DNA of 64,000 nt from Clostridium sp. Marseille-P299. Lineage in GTDB: Bacteria > Bacillota > Clostridia > Lachnospirales > Lachnospiraceae. The position numbers and the translations under genes were made by a program. Under the pieces are notes generated by a model, which had not been told where the DNA came from, ran no database searches, and saw only the letters and a list, made by a program, of their open reading frames with translations. Of the stretch, positions 1 to 9,071 are shown in pieces (the stretch's first letter is position 1; the number at the start of each line of letters is the position of its first letter). The stretch lies in the NCBI RefSeq assembly GCF_900078195.1, contig NZ_FJVE01000007.1, positions 806,001 through 870,000 on the forward strand, read 5' to 3'.

Positions 1-131
1 AATTTTATAAAGTATTGCATATTACTATGTATTGTAATATGAGAAAGGAATTTATTGGAATATGTATAAAGCTATTGTATAATATTAGTATTGCTTTTAA
101 TCATTATAAAATAAAATTGGGAGGGGTTCCT

Positions 132-836
132 ATGTTTGAAGAGTTTGGTGGATTATTTGGTTGGCTTCTTGTCTTTGCTTTTATGGGTACGATATTGAAC
201 TATTGTTTGAAAATTGTGAATAAACATTTTAGTAAGAATATTTCTGCTTTTCCCGTTGGGAAGAAGATTATGAAAGTACTGATGACTATGTTTGTACGTA
301 ATCACAAATACTTTGGTTTGGCTACAGTTGTTCTGTTGTTGGCACATTTTATTGCGCAGTTTACTAAGTTTGGAATCAATGTAACTGGATGTATTGCAGC
401 CATTCTTATGATTTTACAGGCATTGCTTGGTATTTATGCAAACGTAAAGAAGATGCCAAGAAAAGGCGCGTGGTTCATTGCACACCGAGTGATAGCGGGA
501 CTGCTTATTCTTGGGATTGCAATTCACTTAATTATTCCTAATGCATTTGATATAACGCCAGGAAAGGAAAATACATATCAGATATCTGATTCTGAAGATA
601 CTTCAAAATTACCATCTTTTACTTTGGATGAATTGTCAAAGTATAATGGAGAAAATGGTAATAAAGCATATATCGCCTATAAAGGTCTGGTCTATGATGT
701 CACGGATATTCCAAAGTGGAAAAACGGAAAACATAATGGTCAGAAGGCAGGAACAGATCTGACGGAAGTACTTAGTAAAGCTCCACATGGAAATTCTATC
801 TTAGAAGGTTTGACGATTGTAGGGAAAATAAAATAA
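132..836 (+). CDS. Membrane protein with C-terminal cytochrome b5-like domain
   Basis: A 234-residue protein, probably a membrane-bound haem electron carrier. Four hydrophobic segments (about residues 8-27, 60-77, 83-100 and 120-137) are followed by a soluble cytochrome b5-type domain from about residue 162 (FTLDELSKYNG...YDVTDIPKW). H201 (KHNGQKAG) and H219 (APHG) are the likely axial haem ligands. Histidines in or beside the membrane helices could hold a second haem; that is inference. The start at 132 follows GGGAGGGG at 119-126; the longer upstream frame has no ribosome binding site. The FAD oxidoreductase at 873 begins 36 bp downstream, so the two probably form one operon and one redox chain. 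Physiological partner unknown. Confidence 0.8.
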   Translation: MFEEFGGLFGWLLVFAFMGTILNYCLKIVNKHFSKNISAFPVGKKIMKVLMTMFVRNHKYFGLATVVLLLAHFIAQFTKFGINVTGCIAAILMILQALLGIYANVKKMPRKGAWFIAHRVIAGLLILGIAIHLIIPNAFDITPGKENTYQISDSEDTSKLPSFTLDELSKYNGENGNKAYIAYKGLVYDVTDIPKWKNGKHNGQKAGTDLTEVLSKAPHGNSILEGLTIVGKIK

Positions 837-872
837 TGTATTTTGAAAAAATACAGTGGGAGATGCAATGAA

Positions 873-2357
873 ATGAAAAAAATAGTAATTATTGGTGGTG
901 GAATCGCTGGCTTAACAGCAGGTATTTATGCCAGAAAGTCTGGATTTGAGGTAGATATATATGAAAAAAATCAGGTAGCAGGAGGACAATGTATTGGGTG
1001 GAATCGTAAAAATCATCATATTGATAATTGCATACATTGGCTGACAGGTACAAAACAAGATACAGGACTTCGGAAATTATGGGAAGAGGTTGGTGCATTA
1101 TCGCCAGATATTAAATTTGTTGAGAATGATAAATTTTACACGAGTTATCTTGGCAATCAATGCATAACACTTTGGAAAGATATAGAAAGGACAAAAAGAG
1201 AACTGCTGGAGTTATCCCCGGAAGATGAGCAGGAAATTAATACGCTTATTAAGCATGTAACCTATGCGGCTTGTTGCGAGATGCCAGTTAAAAAGCCAAT
1301 AGATATGATGAATCTGCTCGATTACATAGAATTGGGAAAAGCGATGGCTGACATGCAAAAGGTACTAAAAATGTATGGAAAAATAAATATGAAGGATATG
1401 GCGGATAAGTTTAAACATCCGCTACTAAAAGCACTTATAACAGATTATTTGCCTATAGAATATACGGCATCTTCCTTTATCGTGTCATATGCTACAGTTG
1501 CAAGTGGAAATGGAGATGTGCCTGTTGGTGGCTCTTTGGCAATGACAGAGCGGATTAAGGAACGATTTGAAAAGATGGGTGGAAAATTATATTGTAGCCG
1601 TGCGGTAAAAAGAATTGTAGTAGAGGGTAGCAGAGCAATTGGAATAGAACTAGAGAATGATGAAATGATTCCTGCTGACTATGTAATATGTGCAACGGAT
1701 ACTATGGAGATGTTTGAGAAGCTAGTTGGAAGAAAATATATGAATAATAAATGGAGAAGTTGCTACAACGATGAGCAGAATTATCCATTATTTAGTGGAT
1801 TTCAGGTTGCCTTTTCTATCGATACAAAATTTTATGATCACACGGATACCGTATTTTTTGATTGTGAGCCTTTCAAAATGAATGATAAAATGGTTCACCG
1901 TATGTCGGTAAAATCATACGAGTATGAGCCTACATTTGCACCAGAAGGAAAAACGGTATTACAAGCAAATATAATACAATATGATAATGATTACAGACAG
2001 TGGAAATCTCTAAGTAAAGAAGAATACAAACGAAAAAAAATTGAGTTGGCAAAAGTTGTTGAAGAACAAATATTAAGAAAGTTTCCTGAGTTGATAGGTC
2101 ATATAGAATTGCTAGATTGTTGGACCCCTGTAACATATGAAATATACTGTAATTCTTACCATGGTGCATATATGAGCTTTATAACGAAAAAAAATGTAAA
2201 GTCATTTCGTATGAAAGGTATCGTAAAAGGATTAAATAATGTTTTTATTGCTAGTCAATGGTTACAAGCGCCTGGTGGTTTGCCAGTTGCAGCCGCTACA
2301 GGAAAATTTGCGGTGCAGAGGATTTTGAAAAAAGAAAAACATGATTATATAATTTAG
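873..2357 (+). CDS. FAD-dependent oxidoreductase, phytoene desaturase/CrtI-like superfamily
   Basis: A 494-residue flavoprotein. The N-terminus carries a Rossmann FAD/NAD-binding motif (VIIGGGIAGLTAG, about residues 5-17, then an acidic VDIYEKN end of strand 2). The C-terminus has the second FAD contact typical of the amine oxidase/phytoene desaturase superfamily (GLNNVFIASQWLQAPGGLPVAAATGK). Length fits the family. Start ATG 873 is preceded by GGGAG at 858-862; an in-frame TTG at 843 has no such site. The substrate cannot be read from sequence, and in anaerobes these proteins are not necessarily carotenoid enzymes. The upstream cytochrome b5-domain gene could act as electron partner. A strong terminator follows. 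Confidence 0.78.
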   Translation: MKKIVIIGGGIAGLTAGIYARKSGFEVDIYEKNQVAGGQCIGWNRKNHHIDNCIHWLTGTKQDTGLRKLWEEVGALSPDIKFVENDKFYTSYLGNQCITLWKDIERTKRELLELSPEDEQEINTLIKHVTYAACCEMPVKKPIDMMNLLDYIELGKAMADMQKVLKMYGKINMKDMADKFKHPLLKALITDYLPIEYTASSFIVSYATVASGNGDVPVGGSLAMTERIKERFEKMGGKLYCSRAVKRIVVEGSRAIGIELENDEMIPADYVICATDTMEMFEKLVGRKYMNNKWRSCYNDEQNYPLFSGFQVAFSIDTKFYDHTDTVFFDCEPFKMNDKMVHRMSVKSYEYEPTFAPEGKTVLQANIIQYDNDYRQWKSLSKEEYKRKKIELAKVVEEQILRKFPELIGHIELLDCWTPVTYEIYCNSYHGAYMSFITKKNVKSFRMKGIVKGLNNVFIASQWLQAPGGLPVAAATGKFAVQRILKKEKHDYII

Positions 2358-2370
2358 ATTTATTATGGAA

Positions 2371-2405
2371 AAATCGAGACTTCTTACAGAGTCTCGATTT
2401 TTTTA
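2371..2405 (+). terminator. Intrinsic terminator of the cytochrome b5/FAD oxidoreductase operon
   Basis: Perfect 11-bp stem AAATCGAGACT / AGTCTCGATTT (2371-2381 and 2390-2400) with an 8-nt loop and a following T-run. It lies 13 bp after the stop codon at 2357. Confidence 0.9.
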
Positions 2406-2486
2406 TAAATATGAAGAGAAGGTGAACCCAATGCAAAAGTAGTTTTACTGTTAAACTCATTCTCTCTGATGTATACTTTTAAAAGA

Positions 2487-3374
2487 TTAGTTAAACTTAT
2501 TAAACTCATGAATCATATATTTTAAAAATATATCAGAAGCTTTTGAAAATACTTGATATTTCTTCCAAATAACATTTAGATTAGCTTCTAAAGGTGGATA
2601 CAAAGGTTTAAAGCAAAGGGGACTATCGCCTGTTGTATTAATTAATTTGTCAAGGCATAGAGCGTATCCCATACCTTGTTCCACTAGCAATGAAGCATTG
2701 TACACTAAATTATAAGTGGAAACAATATTTAGCATCTCAAAATCTTTACCTAGCCATTTTGACATCTCGTCATTCACTAGTGTTTGGTTTGAGGTGATGA
2801 TGGGGATATTCAAGAGGTCAGAAGGTTCTATATAATCTTTTGAGGCTAAAATACTATCTTTACGCATTAGCAAGCCCCAAGTATCTTTCGCAGGTATACG
2901 CATAAAATCATACTTGGTCACATCAATCGGATCAATAACAATTCCAAAATCGATTAAGCCTTTATCTAATTTATCTATAACATCATCACCATTACCACTA
3001 AATAGACGGTAACGAATATTAGGATGATTTTGCTGAAGTTCATGAGCTATTTTAGCGATTAATCTCATGGCATCGGTTTCACCACTACCGATAAAGACGT
3101 CACCGCCAATTATTTCATCCGTGGTATTAAACTCTGATTGCGTTTTATCCATCAAGTCAACAATTTCCTGAGCTCTTTTGCGTAAAAAAATTCCGTTTTC
3201 AGTAAGTGTAAGTTTACGATTACCACGTATAAATAATTGCTTTCCTAATTCTTTTTCTAAGTCCATTAATTGTCTAGAAAGTGTCGGTTGAGAAATATGT
3301 AATAATTCTGCAGCCCCTGATATAGTTTCTTCTTTTGCCACTGCAAGAAAATATCGTAGTACTCTTACTTCCAT
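2487..3374 (-). CDS. LysR family transcriptional regulator
   Basis: A 295-residue regulator of standard LysR length. The N-terminal winged helix-turn-helix is clear (VRVLRYFLAVAKEETISGAAELLHISQPTLSRQL), followed by a periplasmic-binding-protein-like effector domain from about residue 90. The start ATG (3372-3374) is preceded on the minus strand by AGGAGG. It is divergent from the acetyltransferase/flavin reductase pair at 3505 and 4082, with a perfect dyad between them at 3408-3434. It therefore probably controls itself and that pair. The inducer is unknown. Confidence 0.92.
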   Translation of the reverse strand: MEVRVLRYFLAVAKEETISGAAELLHISQPTLSRQLMDLEKELGKQLFIRGNRKLTLTENGIFLRKRAQEIVDLMDKTQSEFNTTDEIIGGDVFIGSGETDAMRLIAKIAHELQQNHPNIRYRLFSGNGDDVIDKLDKGLIDFGIVIDPIDVTKYDFMRIPAKDTWGLLMRKDSILASKDYIEPSDLLNIPIITSNQTLVNDEMSKWLGKDFEMLNIVSTYNLVYNASLLVEQGMGYALCLDKLINTTGDSPLCFKPLYPPLEANLNVIWKKYQVFSKASDIFLKYMIHEFNKFN

Positions 3375-3407
3375 GTTGAATACCTCCTTTTTTAAAATGT
3401 ATCACTT

Positions 3408-3434
3408 TTACATATGCCTTTCAAGCATATGTAA
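3408..3434. promoter_or_regulatory. Candidate LysR operator in the divergent promoter region
   Basis: Perfect 10-bp inverted repeat TTACATATGC / GCATATGTAA separated by 7 bp, midway between the divergent starts at 3374 and 3505. The size and position fit a LysR-type binding site, which usually contains a T-N11-A dyad. Assignment to this regulator is inferred from location. Confidence 0.65.
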
Positions 3435-3504
3435 TCATTTGATATAAGTATTTGTAATTTAAAAGTAGCAAAACTATAATATTTTAAAGGAGGAGCATAG
3501 AATT

Positions 3505-4068
3505 ATGGAACTAAAAGAGTTTTTAAAATATGTAAATAGTGGGTCACCTGTTCCAGTAAACTCGGAATTCCACAAATATATGATTAAACTTAGCAATGAA
3601 GCAATGAAGTTAACGGCTGAATTAAATAATACTTATCATGACCAAAAAGAGATAAGAGATATTTTTTCTAAATTAATCGGAAAACCGGTAGATGATAGCT
3701 TTTCTATGTTTCCACCTTTTTATACGGATTGTGGAAAAAATATTTCACTGGGTAGAAATGTATTTATTAATGCTGGTTGTCACTTTCAAGATCAAGGTGG
3801 AATAGTCATCGGTGATGGTGTGTTGATTGGTCCAAAGGTTATTCTTTGCACCCTTAACCATGATTTCAAACCCGAAGAACGTGGGACAACAATTCCGTCT
3901 CCTATTTTAATCGGGAAAAATGTATGGATAGGAGCTAATGTAACGATTGTTCCAGGGATAACAATTGGAGATAACTCCATTATTGCTGCTGGCTCAGTGG
4001 TAACTAAGAATGTTCCATCAAATACTGTAGTAGGTGGAGTCCCTGCAAAATTTATAAAAGAAATTTAA
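3505..4068 (+). CDS. Sugar/maltose O-acetyltransferase family (hexapeptide repeat)
   Basis: A 187-residue cytoplasmic acetyltransferase of the NodL/Maa/LacA family, normally a trimer that moves acetyl from acetyl-CoA to a sugar hydroxyl. The N-terminal helical cap (residues 1-60) leads into left-handed beta-helix hexapeptide repeats ([52 protein letters not shown]). The catalytic His is in the TLNHDF segment, and the C-terminus is the usual [20 protein letters not shown] at 3488-3496 supports the start. The flavin reductase begins 13 bp downstream, so they are co-transcribed. The acceptor sugar is not predictable. Confidence 0.9.
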   Translation: MELKEFLKYVNSGSPVPVNSEFHKYMIKLSNEAMKLTAELNNTYHDQKEIRDIFSKLIGKPVDDSFSMFPPFYTDCGKNISLGRNVFINAGCHFQDQGGIVIGDGVLIGPKVILCTLNHDFKPEERGTTIPSPILIGKNVWIGANVTIVPGITIGDNSIIAAGSVVTKNVPSNTVVGGVPAKFIKEI

Positions 4069-4081
4069 AGGAGACATTATA

Positions 4082-4624
4082 ATGAATAAAAAAGTATTGG
4101 TTATTTCTACTAGTCCACGCAAATGTGGTAACTCAGAAATATTAGCGGATGAATTTATAAAAGGCGCTCAAGAGTCCGGACATAAAATTGAAAAAGTAAA
4201 CTTATATGATAAAAATATTGGATTTTGTAAAGGATGTCTAGCTTGCCAAAAAACACAGCATTGTGTCATTGAGGATGATGCTAATTTGATAATACAAAAA
4301 ATGTTAGTAGCAGATGTTATTGTATTTGCTACACCTATTTATTTTTATGAGATGAGTGGTCAAATGAAAACTTTACTAGATCGAACGAATCCATTATATA
4401 CATCAGATTATGCATTTAGGGATATTTACTTACTGGCTACATCAGCAGATTATGAAGAAAATGCAATGGATGGTGCAGTAAAAGGGATGCAGGGATGGAT
4501 TTCCTGCTTTGAACGTTCAAACTTAAAAGGAGTTGTAAAAGGTGTTGGTTCGGATAGTATTGGGTCAATAAAAAATAATGAAAAAATACTCTTATCCGCT
4601 TATGAAATGGGTAGAAATATTTAA
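4082..4624 (+). CDS. NADPH-dependent FMN reductase/flavodoxin-like iron-sulfur flavoprotein family
   Basis: A 180-residue flavodoxin-fold protein. The FMN phosphate loop is TSPRKCGNSE (about residues 9-18). A Cys cluster GFCKGCLACQKTQHCVIEDD follows at about residues 47-66. It has the compact Cys spacing seen in flavodoxin-like NAD(P)H oxidoreductases, which in some relatives binds a 4Fe-4S cluster. The flavin-side motif ATPIYFYEMSGQMKTLLDR is intact. The gene is tightly coupled to the upstream acetyltransferase, and GGAGAC precedes the ATG. It probably reduces a flavin, quinone or xenobiotic; the real substrate is unknown. A second member of the family lies at 8442. Confidence 0.85.
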   Translation: MNKKVLVISTSPRKCGNSEILADEFIKGAQESGHKIEKVNLYDKNIGFCKGCLACQKTQHCVIEDDANLIIQKMLVADVIVFATPIYFYEMSGQMKTLLDRTNPLYTSDYAFRDIYLLATSADYEENAMDGAVKGMQGWISCFERSNLKGVVKGVGSDSIGSIKNNEKILLSAYEMGRNI

Positions 4625-4685
4625 CCTCTTACGTATATAATATTGCATTTGGAAATTTTATAACATAGGAGAATTTTAATATGCG

Positions 4686-4715
4686 CAGACACTCGAAAGA
4701 GTGTCTGTTTTTATT
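4686..4715 (+). terminator. Intrinsic terminator
   Basis: Stem CAGACACTC / GAGTGTCTG with a GAAA tetraloop (4686-4707) and a T-run. It ends the acetyltransferase/flavin reductase operon. Confidence 0.9.
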
Positions 4716-4922
4716 TTATATAAGAAAAGAAAATATGCTTTGTCCTATCATTAAAAAATCCCTTCGTTATGCAAATTTATTATAAGAAATAAAAAATATA
4801 GCTTCGAACTACAATAGAAGAAATATAATGTTATATCAACCAAATATTAGTAGAATTGTGTAAAGATTTCATGTATAATGAGGAGTCGGTTTAAAGAATT
4901 AAATACGGAAGGATAAGGTAGG

Positions 4923-7004
4923 ATGAAAAAGTTAAGTAGTAAAATAGTTACTGCTATATTATTATGTTCAGTATTAATATCAGCTATTGTAGGTATTACA
5001 AGTATATTAAAGTCTTCAAGTGTTATTGAAAGAGAAGCAAAAGATAAGTTGTTAAATTTAGCTTCCAGTCGAGGGAATGAATATGCGATACAAACTTCAA
5101 AGGTTGAAAATACGGTAAATGAATTAGCAAATATAATAATAGAAAGTATAGATGTATCTAGAGTTAAAGACGATAATTATTTAGAAAATTTTGAAAAAGA
5201 ATTGGGTAATATTTTAAAAGGCTTGGGAGATAGTAATGAGAAAATTTTAGATGTATATATGAACTTTGATCCTAAGTTTACTAGTGGCAACAGAAATTTT
5301 GACGTATCTTATACTTACGACGAAATCAAAAAAGAAAGTGCTGTCGCTACCAATTCATATGAAGTGGAAGATTATAAAGAAGATAATGAAGATTTAGCAT
5401 GGTATTATGAAGCGATAACGGCGAAAAAAGGCGTATGGTCTGATATATATGAAGATAGTCTTAGTGGAAAAGAAGTGATATCCTATACAATGCCCGTATA
5501 TTTTAATTATAAATTATTGGGGGTAACTGGTATTGATATATCCTTTGAAGAATTAAAGAGCTTAATACTAGCTACAAAAGTATATGATACTGGCAATGCT
5601 TTTTTATTGAATGAATCCTATAATTTCGTAGTTGATCAAAATAAAACCTCTGAAGATAATTTGAGTACTATGAATGGCGGAGAATATAAAAATATAACCG
5701 ATGAAATGAGTAAAAATCAATCTTCAGTGATAGATATAAAGTATGAAGGAAAACAAAGTTTAATGGCTTATTATCGAATGGATAATGGTCAAATAATTGG
5801 TATTAACGTACTACGTTCAGAAGTATTAAAAGATTTATATTCGATGATCTATGTTAATATTTTAGTCATTCTTATAGGGGTGTTAATCTCTGTAATGGTG
5901 GCTCTTTATATTGGTAAAAGAATTGCCAAACCAATTGAAGAATGCTCCAAACATATGGGCATATTAGCAAAAGGTGATTTAACTAGGAATATATCGGATA
6001 AATATTTGAAAATGAAAGATGAAATAGGAGTGCTTTTAAAATCATCCCAGTCAATGCAGGATGGAGTAAGGAATCTTATTAAAAATGTACATAAGGAATC
6101 AAATACTTGTAAGCTTGCAGTAGAAAATGTTGGCGGAAATATGGTTCATCTAAACATTGGTGTAGAAGAGGTATCAGCTAGCACTCAAGAATTGTCTGCT
6201 GTTATGGAAGAGACAGCTGCATCAGCCGAAGAAATGAAGGCAACTGCACAAGTGATTCAAAATGCTGTACAAGGTATAGCAGAGATTTCAAAAAATGGCT
6301 CCATTGAGGTTTTAGAGATTAATAAAAGAGCAATTCATACAAAAAATAGTGTTAATGATGCACAAAAAAAAGCCAATGAAATTTTACTAGTGACGAAAGA
6401 AGAACTAGAAAGAGCAATTGAAAATTCAAAGGTAGTTGATAAAATAAGTACTTTATCTAAAGTTATCATGGAAATTGCGGAGCAAACCAATTTACTTTCT
6501 TTAAATGCAAGTATTGAATCTGCACGTGCCGGCGAAGCGGGAAGAGGATTTGCAGTAGTAGCTGATGAAATTAGAAAATTAGCAGAGCAATCCAAGGATA
6601 CAGTAGTTGATATTCAGAAGGTAACAGCTCAGGTCACATCATCAGTGAATGAACTTTCAAATAGTTCAAGTAAATTATTGAATTTTGTATCCAATGATGT
6701 TCAAAATGATTATAACACATTGCTTCTGGTTGCAAATAAGTATAGTGAAGATGCAATATTTGTAGACAACCTTGTTACAGAGTTTAGCACTACTTCAGAA
6801 GATTTATTAGCTACAATTGATGATGTGTTAGAAATAATTAGCGGAGTAGCGAATGCGGCGAATGAAGGAGCCATTGGAACATCAAATATTGCTCAAAGGA
6901 TAATGGAAATCACTATAAAGTGCAATGAGGTATTGGAATTAACAAAAAAATCAGGAATTAGTTCAGAAAGATTAGAAGAAGAGATTTTAAAATTTAAGAT
7001 CTAG
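4923..7004 (+). CDS. Methyl-accepting chemotaxis protein
   Basis: A 693-residue chemoreceptor. Layout: transmembrane helix about residues 7-29; a large extracellular sensor resembling a double-Cache domain ([36 protein letters not shown]...[13 protein letters not shown]), 30-300; second transmembrane helix about 305-327; HAMP; then a coiled-coil signalling domain whose tip is essentially canonical ([20 protein letters not shown], then [18 protein letters not shown]). The tip would contact CheA and CheW. No C-terminal CheR/CheB tether pentapeptide is visible. Cache receptors commonly sense small organic acids or amino acids; the ligand here is unknown. The gene is monocistronic, and no chemotaxis or flagellar genes are nearby. 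Confidence 0.95.
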   Translation: MKKLSSKIVTAILLCSVLISAIVGITSILKSSSVIEREAKDKLLNLASSRGNEYAIQTSKVENTVNELANIIIESIDVSRVKDDNYLENFEKELGNILKGLGDSNEKILDVYMNFDPKFTSGNRNFDVSYTYDEIKKESAVATNSYEVEDYKEDNEDLAWYYEAITAKKGVWSDIYEDSLSGKEVISYTMPVYFNYKLLGVTGIDISFEELKSLILATKVYDTGNAFLLNESYNFVVDQNKTSEDNLSTMNGGEYKNITDEMSKNQSSVIDIKYEGKQSLMAYYRMDNGQIIGINVLRSEVLKDLYSMIYVNILVILIGVLISVMVALYIGKRIAKPIEECSKHMGILAKGDLTRNISDKYLKMKDEIGVLLKSSQSMQDGVRNLIKNVHKESNTCKLAVENVGGNMVHLNIGVEEVSASTQELSAVMEETAASAEEMKATAQVIQNAVQGIAEISKNGSIEVLEINKRAIHTKNSVNDAQKKANEILLVTKEELERAIENSKVVDKISTLSKVIMEIAEQTNLLSLNASIESARAGEAGRGFAVVADEIRKLAEQSKDTVVDIQKVTAQVTSSVNELSNSSSKLLNFVSNDVQNDYNTLLLVANKYSEDAIFVDNLVTEFSTTSEDLLATIDDVLEIISGVANAANEGAIGTSNIAQRIMEITIKCNEVLELTKKSGISSERLEEEILKFKI

Positions 7005-7261
7005 CAATTAAAATGTTTATTTGCGAATTATCCCTAAGGAAAGTTCTTCTCTATTAAAAATACTTTTAATATGGTAATTGCAATCTTATTATTTATTCGG
7101 ATAATTGTTATAATTATTAAAATATGATATTATATACTGATAAATTACAAAAGATGATATTTATGAAGGATGAAAAATAGTTATAAGATGAACTATAGTA
7201 TATGATTTTGATGTTCTCTTATAATTTATATTTTTCTGAATTGACCAAGAAGGAGACAGAA

Positions 7262-7708
7262 ATGGGAATTATTACAAAAGATATGGATTTTAATATGGTG
7301 TTAAATGATTTAAGCAATTGTTGTTTGACTGAAGGAGTGTGTGGTAATTGTTCTAAGCCTGACTGTATAGTTGGTTATGCTATAAATAGCATTAATAAAT
7401 GCTTTAAAAATGATGTTACATATGTAGAAAATGGTCAAGATGGTATACCGTATGTTGATTTCAAGGTATATGATGAAGAAACATTAATAAAAGGAATTGC
7501 TCATATTTTGAGAATGTGCAAATCATGTAATGAAAATCATTTTGACAATTGTATCATTAATGTTGTTCGTAATTGCTATGAGATAGGTTTATTTGGAGAG
7601 ATCCAATCATATGAAGGTAGTAATTTTAGATATTTGAATCAGATTCATAATAGTAATCCTGAGATAGCTGTAAGAATAATTGATGAATTCCATAATCCTA
7701 AAGAATAG
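7262..7708 (+). CDS. Conserved clostridial Cys-rich protein of unknown function
   Basis: A 148-residue soluble protein. I know similar clostridial proteins only as conserved hypotheticals. Cysteines cluster at residues 20, 21, 27, 30 and 35 (NCCLTEGVCGNCSKPDC) and again in MCKSCNENHFDNC and NCYEIG, spacing that could bind a metal or Fe-S cluster; this is inference. No signal peptide or transmembrane segment is seen. Start ATG 7262 is preceded by AAGGAGAC at 7250-7257; the frame is open upstream to 7202 but without a ribosome binding site. Single gene between the chemoreceptor and a terminator. Confidence 0.7.
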   Translation: MGIITKDMDFNMVLNDLSNCCLTEGVCGNCSKPDCIVGYAINSINKCFKNDVTYVENGQDGIPYVDFKVYDEETLIKGIAHILRMCKSCNENHFDNCIINVVRNCYEIGLFGEIQSYEGSNFRYLNQIHNSNPEIAVRIIDEFHNPKE

Positions 7709-7732
7709 AGGGAATTTTAAATATATGGAATG

Positions 7733-7764
7733 TAAATAAAATAAATAAAATAAATAAAATAAAT
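7733..7764. repeat. 9-bp tandem repeat (TAAATAAAA)
   Basis: Three perfect and one partial copy of TAAATAAAA directly after the Cys-rich gene and before its terminator. It is one of about ten short tandem arrays in the window. Confidence 0.85.
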
Positions 7765-7773
7765 AGAAACTAT

Positions 7774-7810
7774 GCGGCAGAATTTTCATTTGAAATTCTG
7801 CCGCTTTTTA
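7774..7810 (+). terminator. Intrinsic terminator
   Basis: Perfect 12-bp stem GCGGCAGAATTT / AAATTCTGCCGC (7774-7785 and 7793-7804) followed by TTTTT. It terminates the Cys-rich gene and may also slow convergent transcription from the MerR gene. Confidence 0.9.
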
Positions 7811-7867
7811 TGGAACAAATTACTGTATCCCAAAATTCTTTCGATAAATACACTTGTTAAATTAGAT

Positions 7868-8296
7868 CTAAAATTCCAACTCATCGTCTGTATATGAACA
7901 GCAGGTCGGGATTGGTAAGCCAGTATCATAGGCCTCGCAAGCATCATGATAGTAATCGAGTTTGCGCTCAATCAAACGAAGATATTTTTGAAGATCTTCA
8001 ATTTGCTTTAAAACATTTTTTTTGTGGTCGATTAACATAAGGTTACGTTCGTGGAGTGTATCATTCCCTGCATTCTGCCAGTCTATAAAATGTTTTATTT
8101 CTTTAATAGGCATTCCAGTATTCTTAAGACAGCAAATGAGGGAGAGCATTTCCATATCATCTTTTGTAAAGATACGATTGCCTGATTTATCTCTTTTTAT
8201 ATTAGAGAGCAGTCCTTCACGGTCATAGTATCTTAATGTGTATGTTGTTAAATTCATTTTCTTAGCAGCTTGTGTAATGGTATAGTTCACTTTCAT
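7868..8296 (-). CDS. MerR family transcriptional regulator
   Basis: A 142-residue MerR-type activator. The N-terminal helix-turn-helix and wing are typical (YTITQAAKKMNLTTYTLRYYDREGLLSNIKRDKSGNRIF), followed by a dimerisation coiled coil (about residues 80-118). The tail contains a CC pair (PIPTCCSYTDDELEF). The true start is ATG 8294-8296, with GAGGTG just upstream; the frame stays open much further upstream but runs through the divergent gene. The divergent partner at 8442 is a flavin reductase. Both promoters carry the 19-bp -35/-10 spacing that MerR proteins correct by twisting DNA. The C-terminal cysteines could sense redox or electrophiles; this is inference. Confidence 0.93.
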   Translation of the reverse strand: MKVNYTITQAAKKMNLTTYTLRYYDREGLLSNIKRDKSGNRIFTKDDMEMLSLICCLKNTGMPIKEIKHFIDWQNAGNDTLHERNLMLIDHKKNVLKQIEDLQKYLRLIERKLDYYHDACEAYDTGLPIPTCCSYTDDELEF

Positions 8297-8318
8297 CACC
8301 TCATATAGTTTTGTACAC

Positions 8319-8349
8319 ATTATACAGCTTACACTTAACTCTAAGTCAA
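8319..8349 (-). promoter_or_regulatory. MerR-type promoter of the merR gene with internal operator
   Basis: On the minus strand: -35 TTGACT (8344-8349), 19-bp spacer, -10 TATAAT (8319-8324). The spacer contains the operator half-sites TTAGAGTTAAGTGTAAG. The over-long 19-bp spacing is the hallmark of MerR-activated promoters. Confidence 0.88.
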
Positions 8350-8382
8350 GGAGATTTGTGAGAATTTTTTTAATAAATACTA

Positions 8383-8413
8383 TTGCCTTACAGTTAAGTG
8401 TAAGTGGTATACT
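8383..8413 (+). promoter_or_regulatory. MerR-type promoter of the flavin reductase gene with internal operator
   Basis: -35 TTGCCT (8383-8388), 19-bp spacer, -10 TATACT (8408-8413). The operator CTTACAGTTAAGTGTAAG (8387-8404) lies across the spacer. The same 18-bp motif occurs inverted at 8328-8345 with one mismatch, so each divergent promoter has its own copy. Confidence 0.9.
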
Positions 8414-8441
8414 TGTCCTATCAACAAAGGAGAGTGAAATT

Positions 8442-9068
8442 ATGAAAGTAGTAGCAATTAATGGAAGTCCTCGTAAAAACGGAAATACAAGCCAAGCGCT
8501 TGGCGTTATGGCTAATGAGCTTGAAAAACAGGGAATAGAAGTTGAAATCATTCATATTGGTCAGCTTAATATTCACGGATGTATTGGCTGTGGATACTGC
8601 TGGACTTCTGAGGAAAATCATTGTGTTTTTAAAGATGACATTGTGAATGAGGTTGCCAAAAAAATGCGTGAAGCAGATGGCTTCATCCTCGCATCCCCTA
8701 CCTATTATGCAGGCATAGCAGGAACAATGAAGGCTTTTTTGGATAGAGTATTTTATACAAGTTCAGAATATTTCAAATACAAAGTAGCAACTTCTATTGC
8801 AGTTGTAAGACGAGCTGGTGGTGTAGATGTTGTACATCAGCTAAATAACTATCTTAACTTAGCTGAGACGGTTATGCCACCATATCAATATTGGACGATA
8901 GCATATGGCTTGGAAAAAGGAGAAGTTCATCAGGATGAAGAAGGTATTCAAACCATACGTAAAAATGCTCGATCAATGGCTTGGCTTTTAAAGACAATTG
9001 ATGCTGGTAAAGAGAAGATACCTCTTCCTGTAGAAGAAGAGCGTGTTATGACAAATTTCATACGATAG
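8442..9068 (+). CDS. NADPH-dependent FMN reductase/flavodoxin-like oxidoreductase
   Basis: A 208-residue flavodoxin-fold reductase. The FMN phosphate loop is NGSPRKNGNTSQ (about residues 7-18). A Cys motif HGCIGCGYCWTSEENHCVFKDD (about 46-67) matches the iron-sulfur flavoprotein-like group. The conserved flavin-side loop is SPTYYAGIAGTMKAFLDR. Start ATG 8442 follows AAAGGAGAG at 8426-8434; the longer open frame would begin inside the operator. Expression is probably switched on by the divergent MerR protein through the 19-bp-spacer promoter. It resembles an inducible detoxifying quinone or electrophile reductase, but the substrate is not known. Confidence 0.9.
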   Translation: MKVVAINGSPRKNGNTSQALGVMANELEKQGIEVEIIHIGQLNIHGCIGCGYCWTSEENHCVFKDDIVNEVAKKMREADGFILASPTYYAGIAGTMKAFLDRVFYTSSEYFKYKVATSIAVVRRAGGVDVVHQLNNYLNLAETVMPPYQYWTIAYGLEKGEVHQDEEGIQTIRKNARSMAWLLKTIDAGKEKIPLPVEEERVMTNFIR

Positions 9069-9071
9069 TAA

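Noticed and set aside
4681..4785. 34-codon frame with AGGAGA before its ATG
   Set aside because: The first codons are the arms of the terminator at 4686-4707 and the peptide resembles nothing. Perhaps a leftover ribosome binding site of a lost gene.
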